A DNA stretch of 64,000 nt from JAIVJZ01 sp035645695 (GTDB taxonomy: Bacteria > Acidobacteriota > Blastocatellia > Pyrinomonadales > Pyrinomonadaceae). Below are positions 55,129 to 63,183 of this stretch, in pieces. A program made the position numbers and the translations under genes. Within the stretch, counting starts at the first letter, position 1, and each line of letters begins with the position of its first letter. The DNA is taken from NCBI GenBank assembly GCA_035645695.1, contig DASQMC010000070.1, forward strand, positions 1 through 64,000, given 5' to 3'. The notes beneath the pieces are model-generated. The model was not told the DNA's origin. It saw nothing but the letters and a program-made list of their open reading frames with translations, and searched no databases.

Positions 55129-55977
55129 ATGAACACCTCTCCATCTCAAAAAGCGGCGCGGTTCGGGTTATCGCTCATTTTGCTGTGCGCGGCGGGCATC
55201 ACGTGTTTCTCGCAGACGACGGGTAACTCGCCGCCGAAGGTCGAGGCTACAGCGACGACGACGCAGGCGGCGAATGACGAGAAGGCCGAACAGATCCTCC
55301 GTCGCGCAATCGAGGCGCAGGGCGGAAGCGCCTATCTCGGCGTCAGGACGATCATCGGGCGCGGCTACTATTCGCAGTTCGACAAGGGCTTTTCGCTGCC
55401 GCCGCAAACTTTCGTCGATTACCTCGTCTTCCCAGACCGCGAGCGCACCGAGTTTCGCGGCGCGAGAGGGCGTGCCATCCAGACGAACGACGGCGACCGT
55501 GGCGGCTGGATGTTCGAGAGTTCGACGCGCTCGCTCACGGACATGAAGCCGGAGCAGTTGGCCGATTTCCGCCTTGCGATGCGCACGAGCATTGACAACC
55601 TGCTGCGCGGATGGTGGCGCAGGGACGGCGCGCGGCTCACCTATCTCGGACGCCGCGAGGCCGGACTCGCCAAACGAAACGAAGCCGTGCGGGTGACTTA
55701 CCCCGACGGCTTCACGGTCGATTACGAGATCGGCGCGAAAGACTTTTTGCCCGCCAAAACTTTTTACAAGCGGAAGAACGCGGAAGGCGAAGAGGTGACG
55801 GAAGAGGATCGCTTCGCCAGTTATAAAACCATCGACGGCCTGACCGTGCCTTTCATCATCGACCACTATCGCGGGGGCGAGCAGTCGAGCCGCATCAACT
55901 ACGACTCGGTTGAGTTCAACGCCTCCATCCCCGACACGTTATTCGCCAAACCGGCAAACATTAAAGCGATCAAATAA
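55129..55977 (+). CDS. exported protein, LolA-like fold suspected
   Basis: A 282-residue protein from ATG 55129 (a TTG at 55117 would add 4 residues). The N-terminal hydrophobic segment FGLSLILLCAAGITC followed by FSQTT could be a lipoprotein or type-I signal; the Cys at its end is a candidate lipobox Cys (AGITC). The mature part starts with a helix AEQILRRAIEAQGGSAYL and then beta-rich segments (GRGYYSQFDKG, PDGFTVDYEIGAKDF, SYKTIDGLTVPFIIDHY) as in outer-membrane lipoprotein-sorting-like proteins of acidobacteria. Its function is unknown. Confidence 0.75.
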   Translation: MNTSPSQKAARFGLSLILLCAAGITCFSQTTGNSPPKVEATATTTQAANDEKAEQILRRAIEAQGGSAYLGVRTIIGRGYYSQFDKGFSLPPQTFVDYLVFPDRERTEFRGARGRAIQTNDGDRGGWMFESSTRSLTDMKPEQLADFRLAMRTSIDNLLRGWWRRDGARLTYLGRREAGLAKRNEAVRVTYPDGFTVDYEIGAKDFLPAKTFYKRKNAEGEEVTEEDRFASYKTIDGLTVPFIIDHYRGGEQSSRINYDSVEFNASIPDTLFAKPANIKAIK

Positions 55978-55986
55978 ACTCTCAAG

Positions 55987-56054
55987 CCTGCCGCACACAC
56001 GACAACGCGCCGCCGAAAACGTTTTCGGCGGCGCGTCGTCGTGTGTGCGGCAGG
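55987..56054. terminator. 34-bp near-perfect palindrome, bidirectional terminator
   Basis: Arms meet at aaaacgtttt with no separate loop; one mismatch in 34 bp. It lies in the convergent gap between the exported protein gene and the small minus-strand gene. Confidence 0.8.
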
Positions 56055-56060
56055 AATTGT

Positions 56061-56360
56061 CTAGCACAGGCCGAACCACTGGAAGATTTTGCGTAGCGGC
56101 CGGGCGGGCGCAAATTCGTCGCGCCCGCGCCGCCGTGCGCCCTGAGCTTCGTCCCGTCGCGCGTCCTGAACGAGCGAGCGGAAGGTGTAGAACTCTTCAT
56201 CCGACATCGCGTTGAAGGTGTGCTCGTCTAGATTCTCGACGGCCTTGCCGCCGCGATAAAGAGTGGCGTAGATGGTTGCGCCCACGGGGACGCGATCCTG
56301 TCGGCTCGTGACGGCGAATTCCATGTTGCGCGGCCGGCCTGTGGCGTAAACGAATTGCAT
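56061..56360 (-). CDS. small protein of unknown function
   Basis: A 99-residue protein with an excellent start: AAGGAGAG 8 nt before ATG 56360 and a good promoter upstream. It begins MQFVYATGRPRNMEFAV, has a central segment ATIYATLYRGGKAVENLDEH and ends in a basic region RRRGRDEFAPARPL then KIFQWFGLC. No signal peptide or recognised domain. It is a monocistronic gene between convergent and co-directional neighbours. Confidence 0.75.
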   Translation of the reverse strand: MQFVYATGRPRNMEFAVTSRQDRVPVGATIYATLYRGGKAVENLDEHTFNAMSDEEFYTFRSLVQDARRDEAQGARRRGRDEFAPARPLRKIFQWFGLC

Positions 56361-56443
56361 GACTATCTCTCCTTAAAAATTGCGAATTAAAATTTTCAAT
56401 CCCGTATCCGGGACTTCGCCGTATCTCCCCCTTGTGTGAAGTG

Positions 56444-56472
56444 AGAATAGACGCGTGCGGGGCGGCTGTCAC
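56444..56472 (-). promoter_or_regulatory. sigma70-type promoter for the small protein gene
   Basis: On the minus strand GTGACA (56472-56467), 17-bp spacer, TATTCT (56449-56444). The start would be near 56437, about 75 nt before the ATG. Confidence 0.5.
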
Positions 56473-56521
56473 CACGCATGTATGTAGTAAGTTTTCGGCT
56501 CTCTGTGCCCCCTGCGGTGTC

Positions 56522-56578
56522 CTCTGTGACTCTGTGGTGAGTGCCGGATAATCAAGCACTCACCACAGAGTCACAGAG
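56522..56578. repeat. 22-bp palindrome with 13-nt loop, cognate of 28244-28330
   Basis: Arms 56522-56543 and 56557-56578 are perfect; flanks (gccccctgcggtgtc and cacacagagggg) extend it imperfectly. The loop ccggataatcaag is identical to that at 28281-28293. It lies downstream of the response-regulator gene. Confidence 0.92.
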
Positions 56579-56607
56579 CACACAGAGGGGGGAGAGAGCG
56601 GCGCGGG

Positions 56608-57279
56608 CTACTTGATCAGGTGGTCTCGGAGGGCTTTGGCAACTGCTTCGGACTTGGAATGAACCTGTAGTTTTTCGTAAATGTGGCGCAGGTGGAAGGA
56701 GACCGTGTTGACGGTGACGCCGAGTTCGACGGCGGCCGTTTTGTAGCTGTGACCTTCTACGAGGAGCTTCAGGAGGCGCGTTTCGTGAGGGGTCAGTTGA
56801 TAGTCGGCGCGCTCGGGGGGGCGGAAGTCGCGGAAGAGCGTGACGACCTTGCGCGCGATCTCGGGCGACATCGGCGCGCCGCCCGCCGAAGCCTCTCTGA
56901 GACTCTCGATCAGGCGCGCGGGCGGCGTTTTCTTGAGCAAATAGCCGCACGCCCCGGCGCAGAGCGCGTCGAAGATGCGTTCGTTGTCGTCATAGACGGA
57001 GAGCATCAGGACGAGCATCGCGGGGTGGCGCTCTTTAAGGATGCGGATTCCTTCGATGCCGTCCATGCCGGGCAGGCCGATGTCGGAGAGCAAAACGTCG
57101 GGGAGGTTCGCGCCGATTTTGGAGAAGGCTTCTTCCATCGAGCCGTAGCTGCCGGTGCAGCGATACCCTTCGGTGCCGTTGATGAGCATCGCCAGCCCCT
57201 CGCGTATCTCGCGCCGGTCTTCGACGATTGCGACCTTGATGACGGCCTCGCCCGTGGCGGGAGCTTCGGCTGTGTCCAT
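56608..57279 (-). CDS. NarL/FixJ-type response regulator
   Basis: A 223-residue regulator. ATG 57279 is preferred because GAGGAG lies 10 nt upstream; an ATG at 57309 would add 10 residues. Receiver domain: acidic pair ED (20-21), phospho-acceptor Asp66 in LLSDIGLPGMDGIEG, and Lys in YLLKKTPP. The C-terminal LuxR-type HTH (about 155-220) is LTPHETRLLKLLVEGHS then TVNTVSFHLRHIYEKL. It is downstream of, and probably phosphorylated by, the propeller histidine kinase (111-bp gap). Confidence 0.93.
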   Translation of the reverse strand: MDTAEAPATGEAVIKVAIVEDRREIREGLAMLINGTEGYRCTGSYGSMEEAFSKIGANLPDVLLSDIGLPGMDGIEGIRILKERHPAMLVLMLSVYDDNERIFDALCAGACGYLLKKTPPARLIESLREASAGGAPMSPEIARKVVTLFRDFRPPERADYQLTPHETRLLKLLVEGHSYKTAAVELGVTVNTVSFHLRHIYEKLQVHSKSEAVAKALRDHLIK

Positions 57280-57389
57280 CGTGGGTAAACTCCTCGGTTG
57301 TTCGATCATGAAAGTCGTCTCTCTCCCGTGGCTTTTCAGCGTGCGGTGGGGAGTAGAGAGTACGCCGGGGCGCGGCGCGGCGTCACTAC

Positions 57390-60300
57390 CTATTTACGTA
57401 GTAACTTTTTCCAGCCTCCGGCGAGGTTGAACCCGTCGCGGCGTCGCGCCGGAACTTTGAGCGTCGAAGTCGTGCCGCGCCCGCGCGCGGACTCGACTTC
57501 AAACGTGCCCCCGAGCGCGGCGGCGCGGCGGCGCATGCTCGGCAGGCCGTGGCCGCCGAGACTCGCGCCGTTGCCGTTCGATGGCTCCGCCGCTTGGGAT
57601 ACGTCGAATCCGCGCCCGTTGTCGCTGATGCGCAACACGATCCGGTGGTTGACGATGCGGAGTTCCATCTCGACCTCGCTGCAACCGGAATGCTTGACGA
57701 GATTGTTGACGCACTCTTTGAAGATCAGGTAAATCTCGCGGCGGAGGTCTGCGCCGAGGCGGATGTCTTGGTCGGCATCGGGAGCGCGGAAGCGAAAGGC
57801 TATGTCGCGTGCGCTGAGGATGTCGCTTGAGAAGCGGCGCATGCGTTGCGTGAGGTCGCTCAGGTGGTCGCGTTGCGGGTTGATCGCCCACACGATGTCG
57901 CTCATCGAATCGACCATCTCGCGCGACGTTCCGGCGATGACGGAGAGCGGTTCGATGACGTGCGCATTCTCGGGCGGCACGCGCTGGCTGACGACTTCGC
58001 TGAGGATGGCGATCTGCGACAGGCTCGATCCGATGTCGTCGTGCAGGTCCGTGGCGATGCGCGTGCGCACGCGCTCCAACTCGACGAGACGCCGGGTGCG
58101 ATAGCGATAGACGGCGAAGACGAGGCCGCAGACGAGGAGCGCGGCGAGCGTCACGAACCACGGGCGCTGCCACACGGGGCGCAGGATCACGAAGGCGACG
58201 CTCGCCGGCTCCGCGCTCTCGACGCCGTCCGTGTTAACGGCGCGCACGAGGAAACGGTAAGAGCCGGGCGAGAGATTGGCGAAGGTGACGCTGCGCAGAT
58301 CACTCGGCGCGCTCCACTCGCCGCCCGCCGCGCCCTCCAGCTTGTAACGGTAGCGCAAGACCTCGCCCGTCGCGAAGCCGAGGCCGAGAAAGTCTATCTG
58401 AACCTGATTCTGATCGCTTCTGAGGCGCAGGTTTTCGATGCGGGATTCGCCGAGGTCTGAGACGAGGCGACGCACGCCCGCGATCTGTAAGCCGTCGATC
58501 ATCACCGGCGGCGGGGCTGAGGGGATTTCCGGTTCGGGGACGAGCCGCGAAATGCCGTTCCACGTGCCGAACCAGAGCGCGCCGCTGCGGTCGCGGTAGG
58601 CGGCTTGCGATTCGTTGGCGGCAAGGCCGTCGGCGATGGTGTAACGCTTGATGCGACCCGTCGCCGGGTCGAAGCGATCCACGCTGCGCGACGTGCCGAT
58701 GTAGAGGCGTCCGAGTTCGTCTTCGGCGATGCTGCGGACGATGCCGCTCGTGAGTCCTTGGGCGGTCGTGTAGATGCGAAAGGCGGGCTGCTCGGCCGCC
58801 GGATCATCTATTCGCACGAGGCCGTAAGAGTTGCTGCCGAACCAGAGCCGCCCCGCGCGGTCAACGCGCATTGTGAGAATCTCGTCGGCGGTGAGTCCGG
58901 CCGCGCCGCCGAACATACGAAAGCGGTCGTTGCCGAAGCGTGCCGCGCCGCCCTCGCGAAAGCCGATCCACACGTTGCCCGACCTGTCTTCCGCGAACGA
59001 CAACACCTCGCTGCGACGGGGCAAACCTTCCGAGTAGCGGTGAAACTTACCGGCCGCCCGTTCCCAACGAACGAGCACCTCGTCGCTGTCCATGCCGATC
59101 CAGATGTCGCCGCGCGAGTCTTCAAAGATGCGTCTCACGACATCGCTCGTCAGGCCGTTTCGCGACGTGTAGACAGTGGGACGCGCGCGCGCCAGTTCCG
59201 AGACGTGGCGAACGCCGGAGAAGCGATACAGGCCGCGATTCGTGCTGAGCCACCAATCGCCCTCGCGGTCTTCGACGACGCCGGACAGGCGCGTGACTTC
59301 CGTAGGCACGTTCGGGCGCAGGGCATTGAACTTCCGCCCGTCGAAATAACTGATGAAGCCGCTGGCGGAGAAGACGCAGAGTTGTCCGGCGCGCGACTCG
59401 AAGATGTCGAGGACGTAGCGGCCGCCAAGCCCGTCGGCCTCGCGGTAGGTGACGAGGCCGTGGCGTGCGAGTTTGATCGCGCCGCCGGTTTCCGTGCCGA
59501 GCCACAAATTGCCCGCGCGGTCTTCGGCGAGCGCGCGGATGTTGTCGTCGCTCAGGCCGTGCGCGGTCGTGTAATTGGAGAAGCCCTGTTGCGGGGCGAA
59601 CAGGCTGAGGCCGCGCGCCGTGCCGATCCAGATGCGCCCGTCAGCCCCTACGTGTATCTCGCGCACGCCGTTGTTTGCGAGGCCGTCGGCGGTCGTGTAA
59701 TTGTAGGCTTCGCCCGCTTCGTTCGGCGGAGGCGGAGGCGGCGGCAGCAGCGTCGTCGTCGCGCCGCGCGCGTTCCCGCCGCCCGCCGCCGCACGCTCTC
59801 TCATGCGCAACTCCGTCCCCTGCCCGCCCGCGCCGGGTGAGGGCTTGAAGATGAGCAGCCCTTTTTCGTGCGCCGCCCAGATGCGCCCCGCCTGATCGAT
59901 GAACAAATCCCAGACGATCCCCTGAATGTGCTGCGGCACGGGAAAGGGCGCGACGCGCCCGTCCGTCTCGCGCCGCCAGAGTCCCTTCGAGGTGGCGATC
60001 CAGAGACGCCGCTCGTCGTCTTCGACGAACGCCCAGACGCCGCCCACGCCGCCCACGTCGCCGGGGCGCGCGCCCATCTCGACGCGCCGGAACTCGCCCC
60101 CGCCCGCCGCTTCATCCAACACGAACAGGCCGTCATCCGTGCCCGCCCAGATGCGCCCCGCCGCGTCTTCAAACAGGCGGTTCGGCCGATTCGTGCGCGG
60201 CGTATCGCCGGTTTTGTAGACGGTGAAACGTTCACGCGCTTGAGCATCTTTCGCGTTTGCCGCCGATGCCGCCGCGCCGCCCGCGTTCGCGCCCGTCGCA

Positions 60301-60671
60301 ACTTCCGCGCCCGCGCCCGCCGAGAGGTTGAAGCGAAAGACGCCGCCGCCGTTGCTGGCGATCCAGTAGACGCCCCGGCGCGTTTCGAGCAGATCGTTGA
60401 TGGAGGGGTAAGGGATGCCCTGAGCGGCGTCGTAGGTGGTGAAGCGGTAGCCGTCGAAGCGCGAGAGGCCGTCGGCGGTGCAGAACCAGAGGAAGCCGCG
60501 CGAATCGCGCACGATGCGCTTGACGCGGTTCTGTCCCAGCCCGTCGGCCGACGTGTAGACGCGCACGGGCAACTGCTCGGCGCGCGCCGCCGCCGCCGAA
60601 AGCAGGCAGCACAGCATGGCGAGCGCGAGCGCGGTGCGATTCGGATTTTTGCTGGCTCGTGACAGGGACAC
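57390..60671 (-). CDS. two-component sensor kinase with beta-propeller and Y_Y_Y sensor, HisKA_3
   Basis: A 1093-residue membrane kinase from GTG 60671, with AAGGA upstream. A signal peptide (about 1-31, ALALAMLCCLLSAAAARA) is followed by a periplasmic ligand domain of about twelve Reg_prop repeats (for example GLSRFDGYRFTTYD, GRIWIGTARGLSLF, GNLWLGTETGGAIKL), a Y_Y_Y domain (about 745-830), one membrane helix (about 838-856), the HisKA_3 dimerisation helix with the phospho-His in TDLHDDIGSSLSQ (about 880) and an HATPase (ECVNNLVKHSG, ISDNGRGFD, GGHGLPSMRRR). An internal Gly/Pro/Ala-rich insertion sits near 290-325. Ligands of such propellers are often glycans (inference). Confidence 0.93.
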   Translation of the reverse strand: MSLSRASKNPNRTALALAMLCCLLSAAAARAEQLPVRVYTSADGLGQNRVKRIVRDSRGFLWFCTADGLSRFDGYRFTTYDAAQGIPYPSINDLLETRRGVYWIASNGGGVFRFNLSAGAGAEVATGANAGGAAASAANAKDAQARERFTVYKTGDTPRTNRPNRLFEDAAGRIWAGTDDGLFVLDEAAGGGEFRRVEMGARPGDVGGVGGVWAFVEDDERRLWIATSKGLWRRETDGRVAPFPVPQHIQGIVWDLFIDQAGRIWAAHEKGLLIFKPSPGAGGQGTELRMRERAAAGGGNARGATTTLLPPPPPPPNEAGEAYNYTTADGLANNGVREIHVGADGRIWIGTARGLSLFAPQQGFSNYTTAHGLSDDNIRALAEDRAGNLWLGTETGGAIKLARHGLVTYREADGLGGRYVLDIFESRAGQLCVFSASGFISYFDGRKFNALRPNVPTEVTRLSGVVEDREGDWWLSTNRGLYRFSGVRHVSELARARPTVYTSRNGLTSDVVRRIFEDSRGDIWIGMDSDEVLVRWERAAGKFHRYSEGLPRRSEVLSFAEDRSGNVWIGFREGGAARFGNDRFRMFGGAAGLTADEILTMRVDRAGRLWFGSNSYGLVRIDDPAAEQPAFRIYTTAQGLTSGIVRSIAEDELGRLYIGTSRSVDRFDPATGRIKRYTIADGLAANESQAAYRDRSGALWFGTWNGISRLVPEPEIPSAPPPVMIDGLQIAGVRRLVSDLGESRIENLRLRSDQNQVQIDFLGLGFATGEVLRYRYKLEGAAGGEWSAPSDLRSVTFANLSPGSYRFLVRAVNTDGVESAEPASVAFVILRPVWQRPWFVTLAALLVCGLVFAVYRYRTRRLVELERVRTRIATDLHDDIGSSLSQIAILSEVVSQRVPPENAHVIEPLSVIAGTSREMVDSMSDIVWAINPQRDHLSDLTQRMRRFSSDILSARDIAFRFRAPDADQDIRLGADLRREIYLIFKECVNNLVKHSGCSEVEMELRIVNHRIVLRISDNGRGFDVSQAAEPSNGNGASLGGHGLPSMRRRAAALGGTFEVESARGRGTTSTLKVPARRRDGFNLAGGWKKLLRK

Positions 60672-60686
60672 GTTGACCGGCTTCCT

Positions 60687-62009
60687 TCAGTCGCCGGCTT
60701 CGACGGCGCGCGGCTCGGTGGCGGGCGAGGCCGCGTGATAGAGCGCGTAGATTTCTTCTTTCACTTCGGGCGGGAAGCAGACGCGGTCGAGTTGATAGCG
60801 TTGCAGGCCGCGCACCGCTCCGCTCACCTCGCTGATCTCGCGTATTTGCGGGCGTGCGTAGCCGTCCTCGACGTAGATGCGGGCTTTGGGTTCCGCGCCT
60901 TCGGCCGTGTAGTAGTTGTAATAGGGCACGTCGCCCGCGTGGTCTTCGATGAAGTAGAAGCGCGGCTCGAAACCGGCGCGCGCCACACACGCGCGGGCGG
61001 CGGCGAGAAACTGCGCGCGTTCTTCCGTTGGCATGTCGAGATCAATCGCTTTGAAGAGTCGGCGGCCGACGAAGCGGTGGCTGAGGTCGTTCAGAACCGT
61101 GTCTTTCGCGTGCCGCCACTGCTTGAGGTGAAAGAGCACGTCGGAGTCGTCCATCTCGAGATGATCCTGGAGCGTGAGGGTTTGGCGACGCAGGACTTTC
61201 TCGAAGGCCGTGCCGGGCGCGCGCCACACCTCTTCGCCCGCCTCGACGAGTTCGAGCGCGCGCCTGAGGGTAGAGCGTAAGACCGCTTCGGCCGAACGCA
61301 ACGTGCGGTGAAAATAGACCTGGCGGAACATGTAATAACGCGCCTGCAAATATTCCTCGACGGCATAGAGGCCGCGCGCCGCGACGTAGATGCGGTCGTG
61401 CTCCTCGTCCACGGCGAGCGCATTGATGATCCATTCGAGGTCGTAGACGCCGTACTTCGCGCCCGTCATCAGCGAGTCGCGCAGCAGGTAATCCATGCGA
61501 TCCACGTCCAACTGCGACGAGACGAGTTGGGCGAGAAAGGCGGGCTGGAACTTGCCCTCTATGATGTCGGCAACGCGTCGCGGAAGCGCGGGCGAGAAGT
61601 CGCGGAGCACCCCGTTGATCTCGGTCTCTTCCGAGAGCACCGCGCGCACCGTCCAGTCTTCGTGGTGGAAGCCGAGGACGTGTTCCATGACGTGCGAAAA
61701 CGAGCCGTGCCCGATGTCGTGCAGGAGGGCGGCGGCGCGGGCGGCGGCGCGATCCTCTTCGTTGATCGAGTGGTTTTCGCCGAGCCGGTCGAGCACGCGC
61801 GTGATGAGGTGGAGCACGCCGAGCGAGTGCGCGAAGCGCGAGTGTTCCGCGCCCTGATAGGTGTAGAGCGCGAGGCCGAGTTGCTTGATGCGGCGCAGCC
61901 GTTGAAACTCGGGCGCGTCTATGAGGCGCACGAGCAGGCGGCCTTCGCGCGTATCGGTGCGCAGGCGAATGATGTTATGCACGGGGTCGCGGTAGATGCG
62001 TTCGCTCAT
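60687..62009 (-). CDS. HD-domain phosphohydrolase (dGTPase/SAMHD1-like)
   Basis: A 440-residue protein from ATG 62009 (MSERIYRDPVHNIIRL); upstream in-frame codons cross a repeat and are rejected. The metal site is visible: His56/His61 region (GAEHSRFAHSLGVLHL), the HD pair His97-Asp98 in LLHDIGHGSFSH, and a later Asp in QLDVDRMDYLLRDS. COG1078 proteins hydrolyse dNTPs or other nucleotides. It is 15 bp upstream of the sensor kinase on the same strand, so the two are probably one operon; the functional link is unclear. Confidence 0.9.
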   Translation of the reverse strand: MSERIYRDPVHNIIRLRTDTREGRLLVRLIDAPEFQRLRRIKQLGLALYTYQGAEHSRFAHSLGVLHLITRVLDRLGENHSINEEDRAAARAAALLHDIGHGSFSHVMEHVLGFHHEDWTVRAVLSEETEINGVLRDFSPALPRRVADIIEGKFQPAFLAQLVSSQLDVDRMDYLLRDSLMTGAKYGVYDLEWIINALAVDEEHDRIYVAARGLYAVEEYLQARYYMFRQVYFHRTLRSAEAVLRSTLRRALELVEAGEEVWRAPGTAFEKVLRRQTLTLQDHLEMDDSDVLFHLKQWRHAKDTVLNDLSHRFVGRRLFKAIDLDMPTEERAQFLAAARACVARAGFEPRFYFIEDHAGDVPYYNYYTAEGAEPKARIYVEDGYARPQIREISEVSGAVRGLQRYQLDRVCFPPEVKEEIYALYHAASPATEPRAVEAGD

Positions 62010-62027
62010 TGGTGAGGAATGGTACAA

Positions 62028-62051
62028 GGGTAAACGGTAAATGGTAAATGG
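62028..62051. repeat. short heptad array (word ggtaaat)
   Basis: ggtaaac-ggtaaat-ggtaaat lies just upstream of the HD gene start on its leader side. There is no inverted half; it looks like a single-sided array. Confidence 0.65.
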
Positions 62052-62090
62052 CCGGGAGAGTTTTCCCCGCGCGTCGAGACGCGGAAAAGA

Positions 62091-62124
62091 AAGTGGGCTG
62101 GGGACGGAAGCCCCCAGCCCACTT
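62091..62124 (-). terminator. ribA terminator
   Basis: Perfect 13-bp GC-rich stem (62091-62103 with 62112-62124). On the minus strand it is followed by TTTCTTTT, which fits termination of the ribA transcript before the HD gene. Confidence 0.7.
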
Positions 62125-62272
62125 GCGAATGCGCCTGCCGGTTTTTCGCTTTGCATCTCCGGCGCGAAATCCAAACTCGCTTGAGAGGCAAGGTTCCAGA
62201 TGTATGAAGGCGCGGAGGGTTGAGCTATAGTGCTTTGAGTTGAGAGCGTCTTCGGGGCGGGCGGCGGCGGCG

Positions 62273-62306
62273 ATGCTTATTTGATCTTGTCCATGCTTAT
62301 TTGATC
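62273..62306 (-). repeat. tandem 18-nt duplication at the ribA stop
   Basis: The segment atgcttatttgatctt occurs at 62273-62288 and again at 62291-62306; the second copy contains the last codons (KIK) and the stop of ribA. The duplicated copy lies just after the stop. Confidence 0.8.
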
Positions 62307-62944
62307 TTATCGAGGAGGTGTCCGAGCTTCTCCTTTTTCGTGCGCATGTACTGCATCGCGCTCTCCGCGTGCGGCACTTCAATCGCCACGCGCTCGATGA
62401 CCTGCAAACCCGCTTCTTCCATCGCGCGCAGCTTCAGAGGATTGTTCGAGATGATGCGGACGTGACACAGCCCGAGATCGAAAAGTATCTCGGCGCATTG
62501 CCGGTATTCGCGCAGGTCTACGGCGAGGCCGAGTTGCTCGTTGGCCTCGACCGTGTCCGCGCCCTCGTCCTGCAAAGCATAGGCGCGAATCTTGTTGATG
62601 ATGCCGATGCCGCGCCCCTCCTGCATCTGGTAGACGATTGCGCCGCGTCCCTCGGCCTCGATCATTTGCATCGCGAGATGCAGTTGCGCCCCGCAGTCGC
62701 ACTTGAGCGAGCCGAAAACGTCGCCCGTCAAACATTGCGAATGGATGCGCGCCAGCGTCGGCACGTCGCGCGCGATCTCGCCTTTGAAGAGGGCTACGAA
62801 CTCCTCGCCCGATTCGCGGGCGCGATAGCCCGCGATCTTGAACTCGCCGTACTCCGTAGGCAGGTTCGCCACCGACATGCGTTCGACGGAGAGCGCGGTC
62901 GTCTCCGGCTGGCAATTCATGCTGGTCTCCGGTGCTTCTTTCAC
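62297..62944 (-). CDS. ribA: GTP cyclohydrolase II
   Basis: A 215-residue stand-alone GTP cyclohydrolase II, the first step of riboflavin synthesis (GTP to the diaminopyrimidine). GTG 62944 has AGGAG upstream; ATG 62920 is an alternative. Zn ligands are Cys71 (IHSQCLTGDVFGSL), Cys82 and Cys84 (KCDCGAQLHL). Catalytic segment YQMQEGRGIGIINKIRAY and the GTP loop VDLREYRQCAEIL are conserved. It is not fused to RibB, and no other rib gene is in the window. Confidence 0.95.
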   Translation of the reverse strand: MKEAPETSMNCQPETTALSVERMSVANLPTEYGEFKIAGYRARESGEEFVALFKGEIARDVPTLARIHSQCLTGDVFGSLKCDCGAQLHLAMQMIEAEGRGAIVYQMQEGRGIGIINKIRAYALQDEGADTVEANEQLGLAVDLREYRQCAEILFDLGLCHVRIISNNPLKLRAMEEAGLQVIERVAIEVPHAESAMQYMRTKKEKLGHLLDKIK

Positions 62945-63043
62945 AACTTCTTACTCCTCGAACGACCGGCAAAATGTTTTTATGGCTTTCGCTGAAATGA
63001 GGTCGCCGGTCGCGGCTCTGGATGAACGATTAATCAGCGCTGA

Positions 63044-63073
63044 ATTATAAGTTCCCGCGCGCATCGGCGACAA
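63044..63073 (-). promoter_or_regulatory. putative promoter of ribA
   Basis: On the minus strand TTGTCG (63073-63068), 18-bp spacer, perfect TATAAT (63049-63044). The leader would be about 90 nt. No FMN riboswitch sequence was seen in it. Confidence 0.45.
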
Positions 63074-63183
63074 GGAGGCGTGGGCGCACGCTCGCCCGAC
63101 GGTTCTGAATCGTTAGAGCGCACATTCGACGTTGATCTTTTTCCTCTCATCCAGCATCCTTTCTCCGTTGCCGTCAGCCGGTT

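Noticed and set aside
62945..63180. FMN riboswitch upstream of ribA
   Set aside because: A gaccggcgac segment recalls part of the RFN motif, but the other conserved RFN segments are absent on the minus strand.
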